DNA of 64,000 nucleotides from Sphingomonadales bacterium EhC05 (GCA_001650955.1 LXYP01000013.1:1-64000); one strand, 5' to 3'; shown: positions 43,768-53,631, counted from the stretch's first letter. The notes: generated by a model not told the origin, from the letters alone. A program made the numbers and translations.

Positions 43768-44958
43768 TTGGTCGATAGCAAACGCCCCTCGAAACATCCG
43801 GCCACCCAAGCTGTTACGGGAGGCCGTCGCAAAATATGGACAAAGGCTGTCGTCAATCCGCCGGTGTGGCGGGCCAGCACCCATCTCTACAATAATGTTG
43901 CTGACCTTCGCGAAGGCCTGAACAGCAACGAAGACGGCAATTTTTTCTATGGTCGTCGGGGCTCTCCAACCCAATGGTCACTGGCGGAAGCGCTGACGGA
44001 AATGGAACCGGGCGCAGCCGGGACGATGCTTTACCCGTCAGGAGTTGCTGCTATTGCTTGCGCGATGCTCGCCGTGCTCAATCCGGGTGACGAAGTGCTG
44101 CTCACCGACAGCAGCTATGATCCGAGCCGCAGCTATGCCGACGCGTTTCTGAAACGCATGGGAGTGACTGCGCGCTATTATGATCCGTTGATCGGCGCGG
44201 ATATTTCGAACCAATTTACCGACAAGACCAAGGCCATATTGCTCGAAAGTCCCGGCAGCCTGACCTTTGAAGTGCAAGATGTTCCGGCGATTTGCTCGGC
44301 TGCAAAAACGGCTGGAGTGACAACATTGCTCGACAATACCTGGGCGACATCGCGGTTTTTCCAAGCCCTTCACTATGGCGTTGATATATCGATCATCGCG
44401 GCCACCAAATATATCGTCGGCCATAGTGATGTCATGATGGGCGCGGTGACCACGCATAAAAAATACTGGACGAAAATCCGCCGAACCGCTCAGCAGTTAG
44501 GCCAAATTGTATCACCTGATGACGCTTATCTGGCCGCTCGGGGCCTGCGCACGCTTGAGGTTCGGTTGAAGCAGCACGAAGCTTCCGCCTTGCAAATTGC
44601 CCATTGGCTGAAAGATCGGCCCGAAGTCGGCGCGGTCTTGCACCCGGCCCTGCCTGACTGCCCCGGCCATGAAATATGGAAACGCGATTATTCTGGATCT
44701 TCTGGACTCTTCTCATTTGCACTGAAAGACGGTGATGATCGCAGCCGCGCCGACTTCATCGACGCGCTGGAGCTTTTTGGTATCGGCTATAGCTGGGGTG
44801 GCTTTGAGAGCCTGGCCCTGCCCGTCGACCCGGAGAAGCACAGGACCGCAACAAAATGGTCGATGGACGGCAATCTGGTCCGCCTGAACATCGGGCTCGA
44901 ACATCCGGATGATCTTATCGCCGACCTTGCCAAAGGCTTTGAACACTATAACAAGTGA
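43768..44958 (+). CDS. metC: cystathionine beta-lyase
   Basis: The start is a TTG at 43768 with no strong RBS. The 396-residue PLP enzyme of the Cys/Met metabolism family has FYGRRGSPTQWSLAEAL, TDSSYDPSRSYADAFL, LLDNTWATSRFFQAL and the PLP lysine in AATKYIVGHSDVMMG. It cleaves cystathionine to homocysteine, pyruvate and ammonia. The mscS-like gene starts 4 bases after it, so sseA-metC-mscS are probably one transcript. It could act more broadly as a C-S lyase. Confidence 0.9.
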   Translation: MVDSKRPSKHPATQAVTGGRRKIWTKAVVNPPVWRASTHLYNNVADLREGLNSNEDGNFFYGRRGSPTQWSLAEALTEMEPGAAGTMLYPSGVAAIACAMLAVLNPGDEVLLTDSSYDPSRSYADAFLKRMGVTARYYDPLIGADISNQFTDKTKAILLESPGSLTFEVQDVPAICSAAKTAGVTTLLDNTWATSRFFQALHYGVDISIIAATKYIVGHSDVMMGAVTTHKKYWTKIRRTAQQLGQIVSPDDAYLAARGLRTLEVRLKQHEASALQIAHWLKDRPEVGAVLHPALPDCPGHEIWKRDYSGSSGLFSFALKDGDDRSRADFIDALELFGIGYSWGGFESLALPVDPEKHRTATKWSMDGNLVRLNIGLEHPDDLIADLAKGFEHYNK

Positions 44959-44962
44959 AGTC

Positions 44963-46276
44963 ATGATCGATAATGTCCTCAGATATATAGAAACACTGAC
45001 TCCCGACACACCGAGAAACGTCCAATATATTGAAGGTGCGATAGCTGCCGGCCTGGTCGCTCTGGCGCTTACTGTCGGCTGGTATCTGAGCAAATATATC
45101 GGGCCGAAACTGCGCCACCTATGGGAAGCGCGCGCAGGCTATGAAAGCGAACTGGCGGGCCGCCGGATAAGGGATATGACCCGCCGCTTTACCACTTTCC
45201 TGCTGTGCGGTACTTTTCTGGCAATCTACGATTGGAATCTCATCGCGCAGGTCGTGTTCGCCCTGACGATCGCGATTACCGTGGGTCTGTTTGCCAATGA
45301 TCTGATCCGCGGCGTACGCATGCCTGACTGGTTGGGCACGCTGATCGGACTGGCCTTGTTTATCAGTATCGGATCTGGCCTCGTTGGCGGCATTGAACCC
45401 ATTTCTGATGCCATGGACCGAGTCGGTTTCAGTTTCGGCGATCGCCGGATTTCGCTTCTGTGGATCGTCACCGTGGCGATGACCGCCGTCATCCTGCTCG
45501 CCATCGCCCGCGTGCTGATGAGGCTGGTGACTTATGTCATCGGCAATAGCGAACTGGATGCCGCGCAGAAAGTTCTGGGTCAGAAGCTTGCCACCGTCGC
45601 CATATTGGCAGGGGCGTTCGTGCTCGGACTGGATGTTCTTGGGATTGACCTGACTGCGCTTGCCGTATTCTCCGGCGCCTTTGGTCTGGCCATTGGTTTT
45701 GGCATGCAGAAGACCATCGGTAACCTGATCGCGGGTATCATTTTGCTGATGGACCGCTCGATCAAGCCCGGCGATGTGATCGCCGTCGGTGACAGCTTCG
45801 GCTGGGTCAATAAAATTGGTATCCGCGCTGTCTCCGTGCTCACCCGCGAGGGCAAGGAACATCTGATCCCAAATGAGGATCTGATGACTCGAGAGGTCGA
45901 AAACTGGTCCTATTCCAATCCCAACGTCCGGATCAGTATCCCGGTCGGCGTGTCGTACAATACCGATATGGATCAGGCGATTGATCTGATGAAGCAGGCA
46001 TGCGTCGATGTGCCGCGGGTGCTCAGCCATCCCAAACCGGTTGTCTGGATGCTGGAATTTGGAGACAATAGTGTCAATTTCGAGATTCGCTGCTGGATCA
46101 AGGATCCGCAATCGGGCGTCGGCAATTTCAAAGCCGCGATTCTGAAGCGCGTGTGGGATCTGTTCAAGAAACATGAAATCGAGATCCCCTTCCCGCAACG
46201 CGATGTCCATATCAGATCACTGCCAAGCAAAGGCCGGGTCGTGCTCGAACCGGATACGGAAGCAAACCCCGATTGA
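44963..46276 (+). CDS. MscS-family mechanosensitive channel
   Basis: The ATG at 44963, four bases after the metC stop, gives 437 residues. Five hydrophobic segments lie before the pore helix, whose Gly/Ala-rich face is AVFSGAFGLAIGFGMQKTIG. Then come the beta-domain (MDRSIKPGDVIAVGDSFGWV, LIPNEDLMTREVENWS) and the C-terminal alpha/beta domain. It should relieve turgor on osmotic downshift. The extra N-terminal helices are like those of YbdG/YnaI-type members. Confidence 0.9.
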   Translation: MIDNVLRYIETLTPDTPRNVQYIEGAIAAGLVALALTVGWYLSKYIGPKLRHLWEARAGYESELAGRRIRDMTRRFTTFLLCGTFLAIYDWNLIAQVVFALTIAITVGLFANDLIRGVRMPDWLGTLIGLALFISIGSGLVGGIEPISDAMDRVGFSFGDRRISLLWIVTVAMTAVILLAIARVLMRLVTYVIGNSELDAAQKVLGQKLATVAILAGAFVLGLDVLGIDLTALAVFSGAFGLAIGFGMQKTIGNLIAGIILLMDRSIKPGDVIAVGDSFGWVNKIGIRAVSVLTREGKEHLIPNEDLMTREVENWSYSNPNVRISIPVGVSYNTDMDQAIDLMKQACVDVPRVLSHPKPVVWMLEFGDNSVNFEIRCWIKDPQSGVGNFKAAILKRVWDLFKKHEIEIPFPQRDVHIRSLPSKGRVVLEPDTEANPD

Positions 46277-46754
46277 TTCGCTAATATCTGTTGCAGTAAA
46301 TTCCCAACTGGCCTCGTCACAAAATTCAAGAAGCAGGGAAATCGAGGTGGAACAGCATTTGACATGTCGAGAATTGCGGCCCGATCCGACCATATCAACG
46401 ATGGGCTCGAAGACCGAATCAACCATTTGCAATCCATCGATATCGGATTGCCACTGGACGCTGAGTCATTTCCAATCTTGATATTGGATTTTGAATATTT
46501 GCCGCTTTATTAGTCAATCAGCACTATCTCCGCCTAATTTTTAGGCGGGATGATCCAGCTTGTGGCCAATGTGCAACATTCCTAAAATATGTCATCTTTA
46601 CTGACATTTTATTTCTTGTGCAGCGCAACAATATGGGGCAGCTTTTCTGAGTAAGTTTTGAGACTGTTCGCGTTCGGGGTAACTGACGCAATAAAAAAAA
46701 CAGCCATAACAATTCCAGGAGGGGCGATACGCATCTAACCAGAAAGGGATTTCC
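46277..46754 (+). other. 478-bp intergenic region with hairpin and a possible 49-codon ORF
   Basis: No recognised gene lies here. A perfect 8-bp inverted repeat with a 3-base loop, CCGCCTAA-TTT-TTAGGCGG, lies at 46530-46548 without a T-run. An ORF from ATG 46364 to TAG 46513 would encode 49 residues (MSRIAARSDHINDGLEDRI at the start) but has only AGGTGG 13 bases upstream and no family. The last 150 bases should hold the promoter of the TorF porin gene, which has GGAGGGG at about 46718 and AGAAAGG just before its ATG. Confidence 0.4.
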
Positions 46755-47528
46755 ATGCGCACGTCCGATAAAACCAAATTTGGTTTCAAAACAAGATCCA
46801 GCCTATTCGGTATTTCCGCAGCCCTGCTCGCATCCGTTGCGACGCCGGCACTCGCTCAGGAAGAAGAATCGTCCATTACCATTTCCGGTAATGCCGCAGT
46901 CACATCAGACTATCGTTTCCGCGGCCTGTCATTTTCAGACGGTGACATCGCCATTCAAGGCGGAATTGATGTTTCGCACGAAAGCGGTTTCTACATCGGC
47001 ACCTGGGGTTCTTCGATCGAAGATAGCGCCACTTTCGGCCATACCGAGCTTGATATCTACGGTGGTTGGTCAGGCGAAGTCACAAGTGGCATAACCCTTG
47101 ATGTTGGGCTTCTCTATTATACCTATCCCAATGGCGAAGGTGGAGCCGCAGGCCCAAGCGACTATTTTGAACCCTATGCTTCAGTATCCGGTACCGTTGG
47201 CCCCGTAGAAGTGACCAGCGGAATTGCCTATGCGTGGAGTCAAAGCAGCTTGGGGAACTCCGACAACGTGTATATCTATACCGGTCTGTCTGCAGGCATT
47301 CCGGACACGCCAATCACGCTTAATGCCAATATTGGCATTAACGAAGGATCTCTTGGCAACCCCGCCGGTATCTTGGGTGTTGATGACTATGTAGACTGGA
47401 TGCTCGGCGTTGATTTTGCCGTCACCGACAATCTGACCGCAACGCTGGCCTATACCGATACGGATGCACCAGCCATCAACAATTTCACGGATAGTGCAAT
47501 TGTCTTCACTCTAGGCGTATCCTTCTAA
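46755..47528 (+). CDS. TorF-family putative porin
   Basis: The 257-residue protein has a signal peptide ending TPALAQEE and the family pattern SGNAAVTSDYRFRGLSFSDGD, followed by beta strands (GGIDVSHESGFYIGTWGSSI, ELDIYGGWSGEV) and the terminal strand AIVFTLGVSF with a final Phe. TorF/Gcw_chp proteins are predicted outer-membrane porins. A long untranslated region precedes it and a clear terminator follows; it is a single-gene unit. Confidence 0.9.
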   Translation: MRTSDKTKFGFKTRSSLFGISAALLASVATPALAQEEESSITISGNAAVTSDYRFRGLSFSDGDIAIQGGIDVSHESGFYIGTWGSSIEDSATFGHTELDIYGGWSGEVTSGITLDVGLLYYTYPNGEGGAAGPSDYFEPYASVSGTVGPVEVTSGIAYAWSQSSLGNSDNVYIYTGLSAGIPDTPITLNANIGINEGSLGNPAGILGVDDYVDWMLGVDFAVTDNLTATLAYTDTDAPAINNFTDSAIVFTLGVSF

Positions 47529-47555
47529 ATTCACATTTTGGTTCGTCACAATATG

Positions 47556-47588
47556 AGGGTCGCTCTGGAAACAGGGCGGCCCTTTTTT
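47556..47588 (+). terminator. Rho-independent terminator after the TorF porin gene
   Basis: AGGGTCGCTCTG (47556-47567) pairs with CAGGGCGGCCCT (47572-47583), including two G-U pairs, across a GAAA loop, followed by TTTTT. Confidence 0.88.
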
Positions 47589-47592
47589 CGAT

Positions 47593-49140
47593 CTAGCTGG
47601 CAGCGATCAATTTCTGCGTGATTTCCTGCTGCGGGCTTGCGATCACATCTTCCATAGCGCCCGTTTCGACGATCCGGCCCTCTTCAAGAACCGCGATGCG
47701 GTGACAGACTCGGCGAGCGGAGGCAATATCATGGGTGATGAAGATCAGGCTGAGACGATTTTCGCGCTGTAATCGAGAGAGCAATCGGAGAATTTCCGCC
47801 CCCACGAGAGCGTCCAGTGCGGAAGTCGCCTCATCCAACACCAACAGCTCGGGTTTCGCGATAATAGCGCGGGCGATGGCGATCCGTTGCGCCTGCCCGC
47901 CCGACAAGCTGGTTGGTGACCGACCCAGCATATCCTCTGACAGATCAACTTCCTGCAGGACCGCTTTTGCCTTCCGTGCGCGCTCTGCCTTTGAAAACTC
48001 CGGACGCAAATTGCGCAGAGGTTCGGCAATGATATCGATAACCTTCCATTGCGGATTGAGACTTGCGATTGGATCTTGAAAGACCGGCTGGATATGCCCG
48101 TATTTTTCTCGCGTTCGCTTTCTCCGCCCTGGAAGTATTTCGTTCCGCCAACGGATTTCACCGGATGTCATGGCACCGATACCTGCAATCGCCCGGCCAA
48201 GAGTCGACTTGCCCGATCCCGACCCACCGACAATCGCAAGCGCCTCGCCTTCTCTGACCTCAATGCTGACGTCAGATACGGCGCGAATATTCCCTCTGCG
48301 CCAACCCGGCCGCGGAAAGACAATACACACATCCCTGGTTGTCAGCAGCATATCACCGACTGCGGGCAGAGTCGGAGCAGCTTCTTCGAGACGCGGAATC
48401 GCCGCAATCAGGCGCTTTGTATAATCCTCGCGAGGCTTGGCAATAAGACTGGCCGCTGGTCCGGTTTCAACCACTCGACCTTTTTCCATCACCACAAGTT
48501 GATCAGCATGTCGCGCAACCGAAGCCAGATCATGGCTGACGAGCAAAAGCCCCAAATTCCGTTCGGCGCGGAGTTCATCGAGCAGATCCATGATCTCCGC
48601 GCGCAAAGAGGCATCAAGCGCGCTAGTGGGTTCGTCTGCGACCAGCAATTTGGGCTGGTGCGCGATCGCAGCGGCAATCATCACTCTTTGCCGCTCGCCA
48701 CCCGACAGCCGGTGTGGAAACTGATCGAGCCGCTCGTCTGTGCGGGACAGGCCGACGCGGGCAAGCATCTGCGCCAGTTCGTGACGCGAAAGCCGTGATG
48801 CCCCGGCTTGACGCGCGGCCTCCTGCAGCTGCGAGCCAACCGAGAGATGCGGCGTCAGAGCGGTCATCGGCTGCTGAAAAACAAAACCCGTATGCTGACT
48901 CCGCGCTTGTCGCATCTGATACCTGTCGGCGCGCGTCAGGTTGACGCCATCCAGAATGATCTCCCCAGATGTTACTCCAGGCGTCAGGCCAAAAGGTGTC
49001 AAACAAGTCAGGCTTTTGCCCGATCCCGATGCGCCGATAATTGCCGTGCATTTGCCTGGTTCGACATCCAGACTGACATTTTCGACCAAAGGCTTGCCGG
49101 CAATATCGATCGACAGGTTCCGGAGCGAATATAGGCTCAC
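47593..49140 (-). CDS. dual-ATPase component of an oligopeptide-type ABC transporter (YejF/DppDF-like)
   Basis: The 515-residue protein is two fused ABC ATPases. The first has Walker A GASGSGKS, signature LSGGERQRVMI and Walker B LLVADEPTSALD. The second has GGSGSGKST, LSGGQAQRIAI and LLVLDEATSALD. This layout is that of YejF and fused DppD/DppF. The predicted substrate class is peptides, nickel or opines. It overlaps the permease gene by 4 bases, completing a permease-permease-ATPase operon. Confidence 0.9.
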   Translation of the reverse strand: MSLYSLRNLSIDIAGKPLVENVSLDVEPGKCTAIIGASGSGKSLTCLTPFGLTPGVTSGEIILDGVNLTRADRYQMRQARSQHTGFVFQQPMTALTPHLSVGSQLQEAARQAGASRLSRHELAQMLARVGLSRTDERLDQFPHRLSGGERQRVMIAAAIAHQPKLLVADEPTSALDASLRAEIMDLLDELRAERNLGLLLVSHDLASVARHADQLVVMEKGRVVETGPAASLIAKPREDYTKRLIAAIPRLEEAAPTLPAVGDMLLTTRDVCIVFPRPGWRRGNIRAVSDVSIEVREGEALAIVGGSGSGKSTLGRAIAGIGAMTSGEIRWRNEILPGRRKRTREKYGHIQPVFQDPIASLNPQWKVIDIIAEPLRNLRPEFSKAERARKAKAVLQEVDLSEDMLGRSPTSLSGGQAQRIAIARAIIAKPELLVLDEATSALDALVGAEILRLLSRLQRENRLSLIFITHDIASARRVCHRIAVLEEGRIVETGAMEDVIASPQQEITQKLIAAS

Positions 49141-49925
49141 GAGAAATGATCCCGCAGCCGTTCACCCTCGATCGTCAGGCAGACCAATATGACCACAAGC
49201 AGCCCGCCGGGCAGCAACAGGCCCAGCGGCGCCATGTCCATGTCGTCCGCACCTTCTTTGACCAATATCCCAAGCGACGTCAGCGGTTCCTGAACCCCGA
49301 GCCCCAGAAAGGAGAGAAAGCTCTCAACCATCACCACCTGCGGTACGGTCAGCATCAGATAGGCCAGGGCAACGCCAGCGATATTCGGCAAAATGTGCCG
49401 GATGACGATCATCAGCGGCGGCGTCCCTGCCGCTTCGGCGGCAAGGATGAATGGCCGCTCTTTGAGGCTCATCACTTGCCCGCGCACCACTCTCGCCATC
49501 GTCAGCCATTCGACCAGGCCAATGCCGATGAAGACGAGCAAGATCGATCGTCCGAACACCACCATCAACAGGATGACGATGAACATGAACGGCAGCGCGT
49601 AGAGCCCATCGACAAAGCGCATCATCGCTTCATCGACTCTGCCACCAACCCAGCCTGCCGTTGCCCCCCAGGCGATCCCCACCAGCAGGGAGACCAGCGC
49701 CGCCGCCATCGCTACCATCAAGGTGATTTGTGTGCCCGATGCCAGCCGCGCCAGCCGGTCACGGCCAAGTTCGTCGGTCCCCAAAATATGGCTGGACGAA
49801 AATGCCGGTGCCCGCACCGCGTTCCAATCAATCTGGTCATATGTCCATGGCAGAAACAGCGGGAGCAGCAGTGCCAGCCCGACAATCACGAGAATGATAA
49901 CGAGAGGAAAATGCCGCGTCACCAC
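49137..49925 (-). CDS. ABC transporter permease, DppC/OppC type
   Basis: The GTG at 49925 is chosen because AAGGA lies about 7 bases upstream and the start falls just after the preceding stop; a TTG at 49955 would overlap that gene by 26 bases without an RBS. The product of about 262 residues has a first helix (LVIILVIVGLALLLPLFLP), ILGTDELGRDRLARLASGTQ typical of DppC, and the EAA motif region SLKERPFILAAEAAGTPPL. Confidence 0.88.
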   Translation of the reverse strand: MVTRHFPLVIILVIVGLALLLPLFLPWTYDQIDWNAVRAPAFSSSHILGTDELGRDRLARLASGTQITLMVAMAAALVSLLVGIAWGATAGWVGGRVDEAMMRFVDGLYALPFMFIVILLMVVFGRSILLVFIGIGLVEWLTMARVVRGQVMSLKERPFILAAEAAGTPPLMIVIRHILPNIAGVALAYLMLTVPQVVMVESFLSFLGLGVQEPLTSLGILVKEGADDMDMAPLGLLLPGGLLVVILVCLTIEGERLRDHFS

Positions 49926-49929
49926 ATCA

Positions 49930-50850
49930 TCATCCTTCGCGCATTCTCGGGTCAAGCCAGCCGTAGATCAGATCGGCAAAGAGATTGAACAAGATGATCA
50001 GCCCAGCGTAGAGTGTGACGACACCCAGCACGAGCGGATAGTCGCGGTTGAGCGCACCTTGAACAAAATAGCGCCCGAGACCGGGCAATCCAAATACCGT
50101 TTCGACCACCACAGCGCCGGTTAACAGACCGGCCGCCGCTGGCCCCAAATAGCTGGCTACGGGAACCAGTGCAGGTCGCAATCCATGTTTGAACAGTATT
50201 TTGGTTTCCGGCAGGCCACGGGCACGCGCAGTACGGATATGATCCTGCTGTAACACCGTCGCCAGGCCCGCTCGGGTAAGTTTGGCGATCGCACCCGCAA
50301 CCGGCAATGCCAGCGCAACCACTGGCATCACCAACCAGGACAGGCCATTGCCCGTGCCGGACACGGGCAAGATGCCCATCCAAAGGCCAAAAAACAATGC
50401 GAGCGCGGGACCTGTGACGAAGGTCGGCAGCGCAGTTGCCACCGTCGCCAGCATCATGATGCTCTTGTCCACCATCTTTCCGGCCTGAACCGCCGCACAA
50501 AGGCCAGCTGTCACCCCGATCACCAATGCCAGCAATATCGCAAGACCGCCGAGAGTCAGGGAGATTGGCAAGCCCTGCGCGACCAGCTCTGACACCGTGA
50601 AATCGCGATAGACCAATGAGGGACCGAAATCCCCCTGGGCAAGCCGCGAGACGTAAAGCCACGCCTGCTCCCACAGCGGTTTGTCGAGACCATAGGTCTG
50701 CTGCAGAGCGGCCTGCGTTTCCGGATCGAGCGGACGCTCACCGTCAAATGGTCCGCCGGGCGCCAGTCGCATCAGGAAGAAAGACGCCAATATGATCAGC
50801 AGCAATGTCGGGATCGCCGTCATCAGCCTGCGGATGATCAGCGCCAGCAT
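49930..50850 (-). CDS. ABC transporter permease, DppB/OppB type
   Basis: The 306-residue permease has the DppB pattern: IIRRLMTAIPTLLLIILASF at the N-terminus, LMRLAPGGPFDGERPL, YGLDKPLWEQAWLYV, and the EAA loop RTARARGLPETKILFKHGLRPA. It is the first gene of the transporter operon. No periplasmic substrate-binding protein gene is adjacent on either side: upstream lies the epoxide hydrolase gene 6 bases away. Confidence 0.9.
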   Translation of the reverse strand: MLALIIRRLMTAIPTLLLIILASFFLMRLAPGGPFDGERPLDPETQAALQQTYGLDKPLWEQAWLYVSRLAQGDFGPSLVYRDFTVSELVAQGLPISLTLGGLAILLALVIGVTAGLCAAVQAGKMVDKSIMMLATVATALPTFVTGPALALFFGLWMGILPVSGTGNGLSWLVMPVVALALPVAGAIAKLTRAGLATVLQQDHIRTARARGLPETKILFKHGLRPALVPVASYLGPAAAGLLTGAVVVETVFGLPGLGRYFVQGALNRDYPLVLGVVTLYAGLIILFNLFADLIYGWLDPRMREG

Positions 50851-50856
50851 GTCTTG

Positions 50857-52002
50857 CTAGAGCTCCATTTCGCTAAAGCAACTCCGCACTTCTTGCACAA
50901 ATAATTCGGGGACTTCCATTGCCGCGAAATGACCGCCGCGTTCGGCTTCGCCCCAATATTTCAGATTTTTGAAGCGCTTCTCCGCCCATCTGCGGGACGG
51001 CGCCATAATCTCATTGGGAAAGATACTGCAGCCCGACGGCATGGTGATCGGATCAGTATTCGGATTGCCGAAGCTTTCCCGGTAAAGACGCGCGGATGAG
51101 GCGCCGGCATTGTTGAGCCAGTAGATCATGACATTGTCGAGCAGGCGGTCGCAATCAAAACTCTCGTCCGGCACGGTACCCGCTTCGGTCCAGCCCTGGA
51201 ATTTCTCGATGATCCAGGCCATTTGACCGACTGCCGAATCAGCCAATCCATAGCCCAGAGTCTGCGGTTTGGTCCGCTGAATCTCGGCATAGCCCGCGCC
51301 TTCGGTTTGATATGCAGCAAAATGCGCGAGCGAGGCTTGCTCTTCCGCTGTCGGACTGGTCATCACCGCTTCCGGTGGCGGCCCAACAACGACCAAATTG
51401 ACATGGATACCGGCGCAATGCCCCTTGTCCTGCACGCCAATGGCAGAGGTCACCAACGCCCCCCAGTCGCCGCCTTGCGCAAAATAGCGATCATAACCAA
51501 GCCGCTGCATCAGCACATCCCATGCGGCGGCAATTCTTTCCGCACCCCAGCCGGTCTCGGTGGGCTTGCCCGAAAATCCATATCCGGGCAGCGACGGGAT
51601 CACCAGATGATAGGCATCTTTGGCGTCTCCGCCATGGGCAACTGGATCGGTCAGCGGACCTATAACATCCATAAATTCAATGATCGAGCCTGGCCATCCA
51701 TGAGTCATGATCATCGGACGGGCATTTTCCTCAGGCGAACGGATGTGCATGAAGTGAATGTCGACGCCATCAATCTCGGTCATATGATGCGTATATTGAT
51801 TGAGCGCATCCTGACAGTGGCGCCAGTCATATTCTGTCCGCCAATAGCCTGCGACTGTCTTCACATAGTCCAGCGGGATGCCCTGTGACCAGTCATCGAC
51901 GGGCTCCGGATCCGGCCAACGAATATGCCGCAACCGAATGTCCAGATCATCCAATTCCTTTTTGGAGATGTCGATTTTAAAGTCTTGGATTGTATCCGAC
52001 AT
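50857..52002 (-). CDS. epoxide hydrolase (alpha/beta hydrolase fold)
   Basis: The 381-residue protein has an N-terminal EHN domain (about residues 5-110, with RIRHIRWPDPEPVDDWSQG-like sequence) and an alpha/beta hydrolase core. It carries the oxyanion HGWPGS, LPGYGFSGKP, the nucleophile motif GGDWGA (Asp) and a C-terminal His in GGHFAAMEVPELF. This is the microsomal epoxide hydrolase-like group. It ends 6 bases before the permease gene, so it may be co-transcribed with the transporter. Confidence 0.9.
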   Translation of the reverse strand: MSDTIQDFKIDISKKELDDLDIRLRHIRWPDPEPVDDWSQGIPLDYVKTVAGYWRTEYDWRHCQDALNQYTHHMTEIDGVDIHFMHIRSPEENARPMIMTHGWPGSIIEFMDVIGPLTDPVAHGGDAKDAYHLVIPSLPGYGFSGKPTETGWGAERIAAAWDVLMQRLGYDRYFAQGGDWGALVTSAIGVQDKGHCAGIHVNLVVVGPPPEAVMTSPTAEEQASLAHFAAYQTEGAGYAEIQRTKPQTLGYGLADSAVGQMAWIIEKFQGWTEAGTVPDESFDCDRLLDNVMIYWLNNAGASSARLYRESFGNPNTDPITMPSGCSIFPNEIMAPSRRWAEKRFKNLKYWGEAERGGHFAAMEVPELFVQEVRSCFSEMEL

Positions 52003-52029
52003 GGAGCGTCGCCCTCTTTTCTATGGTTT

Positions 52030-52689
52030 TTAAATTCCGGCCCAACAAAGTCCGTTAGGTAGCACACGAGCAGCGTAGTCAACCTGCAATACCCTGCGAC
52101 GACCTGGCTTGGATGCAAGTGAAGACGCATGGAGTATCGGAGTATGATACACCCAAACGTCGCCCGCATCTGCCAAACACACCCGTTCACCGCAACGCTC
52201 TACAACGGACGGATAGGAAGCTTCCGGAATCCTGCCTATTTTGTGCGAGCCTAGAGCGATCCGCAACGGGGCATTGGCGCTATCAACCTTATCCAAATGA
52301 ATCCGTAATGTAATCATATCTGCGAGCAGTTCAAATGGCGGTTCCACATGCTGGATATTATTTTTGATGGTCCAATTTTGAAAGCCGTCAACGTCCCGCC
52401 GCTCGGTAACGGCTATCGTCCGATCCTGATGCCAATCCAGCGACCAATTGTTATTTTCACTCTTGTCAAAATAGATTGCACGAACGGGCAACGCACCACG
52501 CCCTAGGAATTTTTGGGCGATGTTCCAAATTTGCGACGACTTCGTAAGCCGTTCCGAAAGACCCACAATATTCTTCAACCTTAAACCAGCTCGGTCGGTT
52601 GGCAGGTGATCGAGAATATTCAAAAATTCTGATGGGTCGACGGCACGGCAAAATTTCTGGGCACCATCGCGGACAATTTGTAAACTCAC
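52030..52689 (-). CDS. phytanoyl-CoA dioxygenase-like Fe(II)/2-oxoglutarate enzyme
   Basis: The 219-residue protein has the iron-binding HxD in [11 protein letters not shown] and a distal His in [12 protein letters not shown], followed by the Arg region [11 protein letters not shown], matching the PhyH double-stranded beta-helix fold. The substrate is unknown; PhyH-like enzymes hydroxylate diverse small molecules. It overlaps the upstream hydroxyacyl-CoA dehydrogenase gene by 4 bases. Its codon use looks somewhat more AT-rich than neighbours, which may indicate acquisition. Confidence 0.8.
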   Translation of the reverse strand: MSLQIVRDGAQKFCRAVDPSEFLNILDHLPTDRAGLRLKNIVGLSERLTKSSQIWNIAQKFLGRGALPVRAIYFDKSENNNWSLDWHQDRTIAVTERRDVDGFQNWTIKNNIQHVEPPFELLADMITLRIHLDKVDSANAPLRIALGSHKIGRIPEASYPSVVERCGERVCLADAGDVWVYHTPILHASSLASKPGRRRVLQVDYAARVLPNGLCWAGI

Positions 52690-53555
52690 ATCGTGGGAAC
52701 CGGAACCTCGCCTGAATAATCGTAAAAGCCCTTGCCCGTCTTGCGCCCCAACCAGCCGGCTTCGACATATTTGCGCAAGATCGGAGCAGGGCGATATTTG
52801 GGGTCGCCAAAATCATTCTGCAGCACCGCGAGAATTTCCATCAGCGTATCCAGTCCGATCAGATCGGCCAGCGTGATCGGCCCCATTGGATGGCCCAGTC
52901 CCAGTTGCACGCCGCGGTCAATATCTTCCATCGACGCCGTGCCTTCGCCGAGCGCGAAAAATGCTTCATTGAGCATCGGCAGCAAAATTCTGTTGACCAC
53001 GAAGCAGGGTGAATCCTTCGCCAGCACCGGTGTCTTGCCGACCGCTTTGGCAAAGTCGGTGGCCATGGCGACGCTATGATCGCTGGTCGCGAGGCCCCTG
53101 ATGACTTCCACCAGTCCCATCAGCGGCACCGGATTGAAGAAATGCACACCGATGAAACGGCTGGGGTCTTTGACCGCCTGCGCCAGGCGGGTGATGGAGA
53201 TCGACGATGTGTTGGTCGCGAGCAGGGCTTGATGCCCCAATATCTCGGAAGCCGCCGCGAAAATCTGCCGTTTGACATCTTCGCGCTCGGTCGCTGCTTC
53301 AATGATGATATCGGCATTGGCCATCGGATCAAGTTGCACAATCGGTTCGATCCGGCCGAGCGCGATTTCCGCTGCCTGGCTCTCGATCTTGTCCTTCTCG
53401 ACCAGCCGGTTCAATTGTTTGGCAATGCCGGCCTTGCCGCGCTCGGCAATCTCGATGTTCATGTCGGACAAATAGACATGATATCCCGCCTGTGCTGCAA
53501 CTTGCGCGATGCCCGCACCCATTTGGCCGGAGCCGATGATACCGATTGCTTTCAT
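52686..53555 (-). CDS. 3-hydroxybutyryl-CoA dehydrogenase
   Basis: The 289-residue protein has the NAD-binding motif [22 protein letters not shown], the catalytic-site sequence [20 protein letters not shown] with His, and the C-terminal domain [17 protein letters not shown] and [15 protein letters not shown]. It oxidises (S)-3-hydroxybutyryl-CoA, in fatty-acid or polyhydroxybutyrate-related metabolism. It is first in the run 53555-47593 on the minus strand and divergent from the DUF1176 gene (76 bp). Confidence 0.93.
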   Translation of the reverse strand: MKAIGIIGSGQMGAGIAQVAAQAGYHVYLSDMNIEIAERGKAGIAKQLNRLVEKDKIESQAAEIALGRIEPIVQLDPMANADIIIEAATEREDVKRQIFAAASEILGHQALLATNTSSISITRLAQAVKDPSRFIGVHFFNPVPLMGLVEVIRGLATSDHSVAMATDFAKAVGKTPVLAKDSPCFVVNRILLPMLNEAFFALGEGTASMEDIDRGVQLGLGHPMGPITLADLIGLDTLMEILAVLQNDFGDPKYRPAPILRKYVEAGWLGRKTGKGFYDYSGEVPVPTM

Positions 53556-53631
53556 TATATGCCTTTCACGAATTTAGCGGTGATTCCACAAGGCAGTAGC
53601 GATTATCAAACAAACTGGCTAGATTACAAAT

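Noticed and set aside
45119-46210. 363-codon antisense ORF in the MscS gene
   Set aside because: Opposite strand of a well-matched MscS channel; no domain, low-complexity His/Asp-rich translation.
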